A stretch of DNA of 10,990 nt from an uncultured Porphyromonas sp. (GTDB lineage Bacteria; Bacteroidota; Bacteroidia; Bacteroidales; Porphyromonadaceae): NCBI GenBank assembly GCA_946997275.1, contig CAMPUN010000014.1, positions 1-10,990 of the forward strand, read 5' to 3'. Made by a program: the position numbers and the translations under genes. How positions within the stretch are numbered: position 1 is the first letter of the stretch; every line of letters starts with the position of its first letter. A model generated the notes under the pieces. The model saw only the letters and a list, made by a program, of their open reading frames with translations. It was not told where the DNA came from and ran no database searches. Of the stretch, positions 6,914 through 10,990 are shown piece after piece.

Positions 6914-8029
6914 ATGAAAGAACTGAAAGGCACTATACACAATCTGAATACAGGAGCTCTCGGAGTTATCACAAGGAATAATAGGAGCAGACTCTTTCGG
7001 AAAGACTACATCTTAGTTTCAGATCAGTTTGATACAGCTAAGGCTGGGTATGTTGCAACTATAACAACACATTCGTTAGAAACAAGTAGAGCATACTTAA
7101 AGGTAGATAGCTTAAAGGAGTTTGAGGATGGAGATGTCGTTTCTATAGACAAGGATGGGAGTGTTGTGTTCCTCTATGAGAGAAACTCATCACACAATGC
7201 AATCCTTGCTACGGAGTTGTGTAACCACAGATGTATTATGTGTCCCCAGCCTCCAGTATGTCGGGAGAAGAATCGGACAGCTTTTAACAAAAAACTCATC
7301 AGCTTATTCGACCCTTCAACACAAGAAGTCGGCATCACAGGAGGAGAGCCAACCATGCTGGGAGATGAATTATTTGATTTGATTCACTCAATCCAAAAGC
7401 ATACTCCAAAAGCTGCTATCAGTATTTTATCTAATGGAGTTAGATTTGCGGACTTATCATACGCACGTAAATTGGCCTCATGCAATCACTTCGACCTTCA
7501 AGTTGATGTCCCTATTTTCTCTGACATACCATCTAAGCATAACAAGATAGTCGGTGCTCAAACATTCTATAAAACGGTACAAGGCCTATACAACTTAGCA
7601 AAGTGTAGAGTTCGTATAGGTATTCGTATCGTTATTCATAAGCAAACGTACAAGCGCTTACCCCAATTTGCAGAGTATATTTATCGCAACTTCCCGTTTG
7701 TATCTCAAGTCGCATTTATGCAAATGGAGATGATGGGTTTAGCTTTGGAGAATAAAGACGAAGTTTGGATCGATCCTTACGAGTACAGGGATGAGTTAGA
7801 GAAAGCTATATTGCACCTCGCAGACAGAGGAATGAACCCTCTCATCTTTAACTCTCAGCTATGCATTCTCCCCAAAACTATCTGGCAATACGCATACCGT
7901 TCAATATCCTCCTGGAAAGACATATATATCGATGAATGTATAGGTTGCTCTTTTCAAGAACAATGTGCAGGCTTCTTCAACGCCAATAAGAATTGGCACA
8001 GCAAGCATATATGTAAGTTTAATGTTTAA
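6914..8029 (+). CDS. hxsC: HxsC, second radical SAM maturase
   Basis: The 371-residue enzyme has an N-terminal domain of about 95 residues that is not radical SAM. The core follows with the 4Fe-4S motif CNHRCIMC (cysteines 103, 107, 110) and GGEPT at 143-147. The C-terminus has cysteines 342, 345, 351 and 367 in a CX2CX5C...C pattern, shorter than in HxsB but also able to hold an auxiliary cluster (inference). It matches the HxsC maturase of His-Xaa-Ser systems. I chose ATG 6914 because the longer frame from 6845 overlaps hxsB and adds 23 residues without family character. The stop is 19 bases before hxsA. Together with HxsB it implies a two-enzyme modification of one substrate. Confidence 0.88.
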   Translation: MKELKGTIHNLNTGALGVITRNNRSRLFRKDYILVSDQFDTAKAGYVATITTHSLETSRAYLKVDSLKEFEDGDVVSIDKDGSVVFLYERNSSHNAILATELCNHRCIMCPQPPVCREKNRTAFNKKLISLFDPSTQEVGITGGEPTMLGDELFDLIHSIQKHTPKAAISILSNGVRFADLSYARKLASCNHFDLQVDVPIFSDIPSKHNKIVGAQTFYKTVQGLYNLAKCRVRIGIRIVIHKQTYKRLPQFAEYIYRNFPFVSQVAFMQMEMMGLALENKDEVWIDPYEYRDELEKAILHLADRGMNPLIFNSQLCILPKTIWQYAYRSISSWKDIYIDECIGCSFQEQCAGFFNANKNWHSKHICKFNV

Positions 8030-8048
8030 CTATCTATCAAGTAACAAT

Positions 8049-8315
8049 ATGAGAAAACTCTTATTTCTTCTAGCGTCACTATTTATTGCAGGGACTTCTT
8101 TCGTTTCATCTGCAAGCGAAAGAGTCTCTTCTGTAATAATAGGTCGATCAGCTACAAGCATTCTGTCTGAGAATGATGATGAGCCTTTAATTCTTCAAAA
8201 GACTATAGGGACTGTAGCTATGGACAAGTTAGGTCATAGTTCTCACTCCTCTCATAGTTCACATAGCTCTCATAGCTCTCATAGCTCACACAGATCACAC
8301 TATTCTTCACGCTAA
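8049..8315 (+). CDS. hxsA: HxsA, secreted His-Xaa-Ser repeat precursor peptide
   Basis: The 88-residue precursor has a Sec-type signal peptide (MRKLLFLLASLFIAGTSFVS, then SASE, with likely cleavage after about A22), a middle section of about 40 residues, and a C-terminal tail starting at His63. The tail has eight triplets with His at 63, 66, 69, 72, 75, 78, 81 and 84: six HSS, then HRS and HYS, ending SSR. This is the substrate type that names the Hxs system. The His/Ser tail is the probable modification site for HxsB and HxsC, before export to the periplasm or outer envelope. No peptidase or dedicated transporter gene is in the cassette, consistent with Sec export. The frame extends upstream into hxsC, but ATG 8049 gives a clean signal peptide. 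Confidence 0.92.
   Translation: MRKLLFLLASLFIAGTSFVSSASERVSSVIIGRSATSILSENDDEPLILQKTIGTVAMDKLGHSSHSSHSSHSSHSSHSSHRSHYSSR
8235..8306 (+). repeat. Eight 9-bp His-x-Ser codon repeats in hxsA
   Basis: Eight in-frame units of nine bases encode six HSS triplets, HRS and HYS. The units are not identical at DNA level: His uses CAT and CAC, and Ser uses AGT, AGC, TCT, TCC and TCA. The protein pattern is therefore kept despite synonymous drift, arguing for selection on the peptide. Confidence 0.9.
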
Positions 8316-8318
8316 AGC

Positions 8319-8343
8319 AAAGGGCGGTGTGAAACCGTCCTTT
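8319..8343. terminator. Hairpin terminator after hxsA, probably bidirectional
   Basis: AAAGGGCGGT (8319-8328) pairs with ACCGTCCTTT (8334-8343) through ten pairs including one G-T wobble, with a five-base loop. It begins four bases after the hxsA stop. The T-rich side is short on the plus strand (TTTGACTTTG). On the minus strand it is followed by TGCTTTAG, so it may also stop transcripts arriving from the convergent DUF58 gene. Confidence 0.65.
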
Positions 8344-8373
8344 GACTTTGACCTTCCAAAACGTTGACCTTTA

Positions 8374-8427
8374 CCCAAATTTTACGACAAACACGAGTCT
8401 AGGGGAGTCTTTGTCGTGAAACTTGGG
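8374..8427. repeat. Long inverted repeat; right copy of the cassette-flanking element
   Basis: The arm 8374-8391 (CCCAAATTTTACGACAAA) and the arm 8410-8427 (TTTGTCGTGAAACTTGGG) are complementary over 18 bases with two mismatches (both wobble-compatible as RNA on one strand). They enclose an 18-base loop containing AGGGGAGTC. The arms and the loop 9-mer recur at 4512-4554 on the left of the hxs cassette, with the 9-mer inverted. No T run follows, so it is not a simple terminator. Confidence 0.6.
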
Positions 8428-8622
8428 CTAGTGGTAATCGTCTCACCGATATGAGAGGTGTTTGTCAACGGACAATGCGAGATGTTCGTCTCGCTTCTCT
8501 TGTCGTATTCGGTTGATATTCAAATGTTACTGTGCATGACATGCTAGATGTCTGACCTTGCCGATGATAGATCTTCGTATCTTGAACAAGAGTGAAGATA
8601 GACTTCGGCTATTCTCGCTTCG
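8428..8622. other. Hairpin-rich spacer between convergent hxsA and DUF58 genes
   Basis: No gene is seen. Several short palindromes follow one another: TCTCA/TGAGA at 8441-8456; GCGAGA/TCTCGC at 8477-8494, framed by GACAA (8471-8475) and TTGTC (8500-8504); GACAT/ATGTC at 8538-8552; and TATCTT/AAGATA at 8578-8600. They could be parts of a DUF58 transcript 3' end, a structured RNA or repeat debris. Confidence 0.4.
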
Positions 8623-9495
8623 TTAGATGCGCTTGCGGAAGAGCTGCGAGAGGACGGGGATGATGTCTTCGCCGGTCTCGGCGATGGCGTGGTCGATGCC
8701 CGACTCACGCATCAGTCGCTCCCACTCGGTGGCAAAGGTCGTATAGTTAGTCGCGTACTGCTCACGAAGGCGTGCCGACGAGGTGTCTACGTAGCGACTC
8801 GCTCCCGTCTCTAGGTCACGCACGAGTGTCAAGCCCATAGCCGAGAGGTCGTAGTCGCGTCTGTCCACGACGCGTATCGCCAGCAGATCGTGTCTCCGAG
8901 CCGTGCGCTGGATCAGGGCGCGCTCCGCATCGGTCGGTTGATCCGTGATGAAGTCACTCACGATGAAGGCTGAGCAACGCTTCTTGACCACTCGCGAGAG
9001 CATCTCTAGGCTAGAAGAGATCTGCGTAGAGTGACGCTCGGGGCGGTAAGTCAGGATCTCGCGAATGAGCTGTAGCACATGCTTGCGGCCCTGTCCTGCG
9101 GGAATGTAGCGCTCCACACGGTCGGTGTATAGCATCAGCCCGACACGGTCGTTGTTGTGTATGCAGGCAAAGGCGATCGTCGCGGCAATCGTCGCGACCA
9201 GATCACGCTTCGTCTCACTCGTAGAGCCAAAGTCTAGACTGTGGGAGACGTCCACGAGGAGCATGATCGTCAATTCGCGCTCCTCCTCAAAGACCTTGAC
9301 GTGTGGCTGCGCATAGCGTGCCGTCACGTTCCAGTCAATGTCTCGCACATCATCTCCTATGTAGTACTCACGCACCTCGCTAAAAGCCATTCCTCGACCC
9401 TTAAAGGCTGAGCGGTACTGCCCAGCCAAGATGTTTTGGCTGAGGCCCCGAGCTTTGATTTCGATGCGTCTGACCTTGCGCAAGAGATCTTGCAT
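8623..9495 (-). CDS. DUF58-domain protein of the moxR-bat locus
   Basis: The 290-residue soluble protein shows the DUF58 signature at residues 38-56 (FSEVREYYIGDDVRDIDWN) followed by VTARYAQPHVKVFEEERE. The C-terminal half is a VWA-like fold with DVSHS at 82-86, so the D-x-S-x-S metal site is present. There are no membrane helices. DUF58 proteins are encoded next to moxR-type ATPases throughout bacteria and are thought to act with them in the cytoplasm. The gene lies downstream of moxR after a 104-bp gap filled largely by a 7-bp repeat array that ends six bases before this ATG, and it probably shares the moxR transcript. The hxs cassette separates it from the rest of the bat genes. Confidence 0.88.
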   Translation of the reverse strand: MQDLLRKVRRIEIKARGLSQNILAGQYRSAFKGRGMAFSEVREYYIGDDVRDIDWNVTARYAQPHVKVFEEERELTIMLLVDVSHSLDFGSTSETKRDLVATIAATIAFACIHNNDRVGLMLYTDRVERYIPAGQGRKHVLQLIREILTYRPERHSTQISSSLEMLSRVVKKRCSAFIVSDFITDQPTDAERALIQRTARRHDLLAIRVVDRRDYDLSAMGLTLVRDLETGASRYVDTSSARLREQYATNYTTFATEWERLMRESGIDHAIAETGEDIIPVLSQLFRKRI

Positions 9496-9501
9496 GAGAC
9501 T

Positions 9502-9557
9502 TTAGACCTTAGAGGTTAGACTTTAGAGGTTAGAAGTTAGATATTAGACCTTAGATT
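9502..9557. repeat. Eight-unit 7-bp repeat array, TTAGANN
   Basis: Eight uninterrupted heptamers each begin TTAGA. The last two bases are CC, GG, CT, GG, AG, TA, CC and TT in order. The array fills over half of the moxR-DUF58 gap and, in minus-strand terms, ends six bases upstream of the DUF58 ATG, so it occupies that gene's ribosome-binding region. It is not CRISPR (no spacers). Confidence 0.85.
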
Positions 9558-9599
9558 CTAGTGGCACTAGGAGTACTAGCCGTTTTAGCCAACAGCCAA

Positions 9600-10589
9600 T
9601 TAGGGTACCGGCACCACGTTGATGATCTCGTCGATCGCCTTGTCGGCACTCATGCCAACGGCATCGGCCTCGTAGCTCATGCCGAGACGATGACGCAGCA
9701 CGTCGTGGCACACGGCACGCACATCCTCAGGGATCACATAGGCTCTCTGAGCGATGAAGGCGTATGCCCGTGCAGCAGCTGCTAGCGAGATCGACGCACG
9801 TGGCGAAGCGCCATAAGCGATCATCCCTTGTAGCGCTGGGACACTCTCCGTCTGTCGTGTCGCCATCACCAAGTCTACGATGTAGCGGAGGATCTTCTCA
9901 TCCAGATAAACCTGCTGCACCGCTTCGCGAGCTGCTAAGATCTGCTGGGCAGTCGTCACGGGCTTTACCGTGGGTAGCTGGCTCGCCAGATTCATCTCAA
10001 TGATCTTCATCTCCTCCTCATGCGAGGGGTAGTCCAGCACCACCTTGAGGAGGAAGCGGTCTACCTGCGCCTCGGGCAGTCGGTAGGTACCCTCCTGCTC
10101 AATGGGGTTTTGCGTCGCCATCACTAGGAAAGGCGATGGCAGCGGATAGGTCTCCTCACCGAGCGTCACCTGTCGCTCCTGCATCGCCTCGAGGAGCGCA
10201 CTCTGCACCTTGGCGGGAGCACGGTTGATCTCATCAGCGAGGACAAAGTGAGCGAAGATAGGGCCCTTCTTGACCGAAAAAGACTCACTGCGCTGACTGT
10301 AGATCAGTGTACCGATGAGGTCGGCTGGGAGTAGGTCTGGGGTAAACTGTATGCGGCTATAGTCTGCATCAATGAGCTTAGCGAGCGTCGTGATAGCGAG
10401 CGTCTTAGCGAGTCCCGGCACACCCTCGAGGAGGATATGCCCATCTGCCAACAAGCCGATCAAGAGCGACTCCACAAGATGCTCCTGCCCGATGATCGTG
10501 GTGTGCATCCCCTCCTGTAGCTGGCGTATGAAGCCACTCTGCTGGGTGATGTATGCTTGACGATTCTCTAGATCTGATACCTGCGTCAT
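9600..10589 (-). CDS. moxR: MoxR-family AAA+ ATPase
   Basis: The 329-residue cytoplasmic ATPase has Walker A GVPGLAKT at residues 56-63, Walker B with DE at 119-120 within LADEINRAPAKVQSALLEAM, and a sensor-1 region ATQNP at 158-162 followed by the arginine-containing EAQVDRF. The C-terminal lid contains GASPRASISLAAAARAYA. Length and motifs are those of the MRP subfamily of MoxR proteins. MoxR ATPases act as chaperone-like factors with VWA-domain partners, here the DUF58 and Bat proteins. ATG 10589 has no Shine-Dalgarno sequence. A TACTTTTG box lies about 25 bases upstream, so it is the first gene of its transcript. Confidence 0.93.
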   Translation of the reverse strand: MTQVSDLENRQAYITQQSGFIRQLQEGMHTTIIGQEHLVESLLIGLLADGHILLEGVPGLAKTLAITTLAKLIDADYSRIQFTPDLLPADLIGTLIYSQRSESFSVKKGPIFAHFVLADEINRAPAKVQSALLEAMQERQVTLGEETYPLPSPFLVMATQNPIEQEGTYRLPEAQVDRFLLKVVLDYPSHEEEMKIIEMNLASQLPTVKPVTTAQQILAAREAVQQVYLDEKILRYIVDLVMATRQTESVPALQGMIAYGASPRASISLAAAARAYAFIAQRAYVIPEDVRAVCHDVLRHRLGMSYEADAVGMSADKAIDEIINVVPVP

Positions 10590-10613
10590 AGTTTTCTTCT
10601 AGCTTAGATGCTA

Positions 10614-10621
10614 CAAAAGTA
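10614..10621 (-). promoter_or_regulatory. Promoter -7 box for moxR
   Basis: On the minus strand TACTTTTG matches TAnnTTTG. It lies 25 bases before the moxR ATG, giving a very short leader. The plus-strand context CAAAAGTAACGATAAT (10614-10629) matches 4265-4280 except for one base. No convincing -33 TTTG is seen. Confidence 0.6.
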
Positions 10622-10695
10622 ACGATAATCTCTGAATGGACGCTCTTCCCGCCTCACAACCCTCAAAAATCAAACGATACCTGCACAAATAGCCC

Positions 10696-10763
10696 CCGAG
10701 GAATCCAAGATTCCTTCCGTGGCTGTTTCTCATTTTCCAGGGAGGTGCGGGGAGATTCCTCGG
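10696..10763. repeat. Inverted repeat CCGAGGAATC / GATTCCTCGG
   Basis: A perfect 10-bp arm at 10696-10705 is the complement of 10754-10763, with 48 bases between. It sits upstream of the moxR promoter, next to the TTCTTCCGA direct repeats that share the TTCC/CCGA core. Confidence 0.55.
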
Positions 10764-10776
10764 ACTTGTCATTTGA

Positions 10777-10829
10777 TTCTTCCGAAGTTTCAGTTCGTTC
10801 TTCCGAAGTTTTAGGTCATTCTTCCGAGG
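10777..10829. repeat. 21-bp direct repeats with TTCTTCCGAAG core
   Basis: TTCTTCCGAAG starts at 10777 and 10798, and TTCTTCCGAGG starts at 10819, so the core recurs with an exact 21-base period, two helical turns. The bases between cores are similar in the first two units (TTTCAGTTCG, TTTTAGGTCA). It is upstream of moxR, about 160-215 bases from the -7 box. Confidence 0.65.
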
Positions 10830-10915
10830 AAATGGGGATTTTTCTGGGAGCTATTGGTGGATTTCCTCCGAGAGAAGATTAGAGGTTGGAAGGAGAGGGT
10901 ACTGAGCGAGGGGTG

Positions 10916-10955
10916 CAAAAAGAGGGAGTACCACTTCTGCTGGTGATACTCCCTC
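10916..10955 (-). terminator. Intrinsic terminator of an upstream minus-strand gene
   Basis: GAGGGAGTA (10922-10930) pairs perfectly with TACTCCCTC (10947-10955), extended by CAC/GTG after one mismatch. On the minus strand the hairpin is followed by five T (complement of 10917-10921). A possible end of the terminated gene is the TAA at 10967-10965, preceded by codons for PARDVVQ up to the window edge. Too little is visible to name that gene. Confidence 0.75.
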
Positions 10956-10990
10956 GGAAAGGATTTACTGTACTACGTCCCTAGCGGGAG

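Noticed and set aside
7965..8048. N-terminal extension of hxsA into hxsC
   Set aside because: It would bury the signal peptide internally; ATG 8049 gives a standard signal peptide at the N-terminus.
9502..9557. Heptamer array as a CRISPR or as a coding repeat
   Set aside because: Units are 7 bp with no spacers, and each TTAGA array frame contains stop codons (TAG or TAA) on one strand or the other; no gene spans it.
10777..10829. 21-bp repeats as a CRISPR array
   Set aside because: The conserved core is only about 11 bases, with about 10 semi-conserved bases between; repeat and spacer lengths do not fit.

Overview
The window looks like a chromosome segment from a Bacteroidota bacterium, and the coding style suggests a Porphyromonas-like member (inference only). 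Supporting signs are the moxR-DUF58-batABCD gene order, TAnnTTTG-type -7 promoter boxes, and the lack of clear Shine-Dalgarno sequences before start codons. The conserved genes are G+C-rich and lie on the minus strand.

Right part (about 8623-10990, minus strand): a terminator at 10916-10955 probably closes a gene that lies mostly off the right edge. It is followed by a repeat-bearing intergenic stretch, a promoter, the MoxR-type AAA+ ATPase gene, an eight-unit 7-bp repeat array, and a DUF58 gene.

Left part (1-4272, minus strand): a second promoter drives a tightly coupled chain. It comprises a BatD-like membrane protein, batA and batB (von Willebrand A proteins with intact MIDAS motifs), batC (TPR) and the first third of batD. 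Successive genes overlap by 4, 4, 11 and 1 bases. Together with MoxR and DUF58 this is the Bacteroides aerotolerance (Bat) module: an AAA+ ATPase with membrane-anchored VWA proteins and periplasmic partners.

Middle part (about 4201-8622): the Bat module is interrupted by a plus-strand, A+T-richer cassette of four genes that I recognise as a His-Xaa-Ser (Hxs) system. The order is hxsD (small conserved protein), hxsB and hxsC (two radical SAM maturases) and hxsA (88-residue secreted precursor ending in eight His-x-Ser triplets). The likely logic is that HxsB and HxsC modify the His/Ser repeat tail of HxsA in the cytoplasm, HxsD assists, and HxsA is then exported through its Sec-type signal peptide. 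The chemistry is, to my knowledge, not established. A candidate promoter lies 260 bp upstream of hxsD and a hairpin terminator begins four bases after the hxsA stop codon.

The cassette is flanked by about 980 bp and 300 bp of non-coding, hairpin-rich DNA. Both flanks carry a related repeat element in the same orientation, which fits acquisition of the cassette as a unit between two Bat sub-operons.
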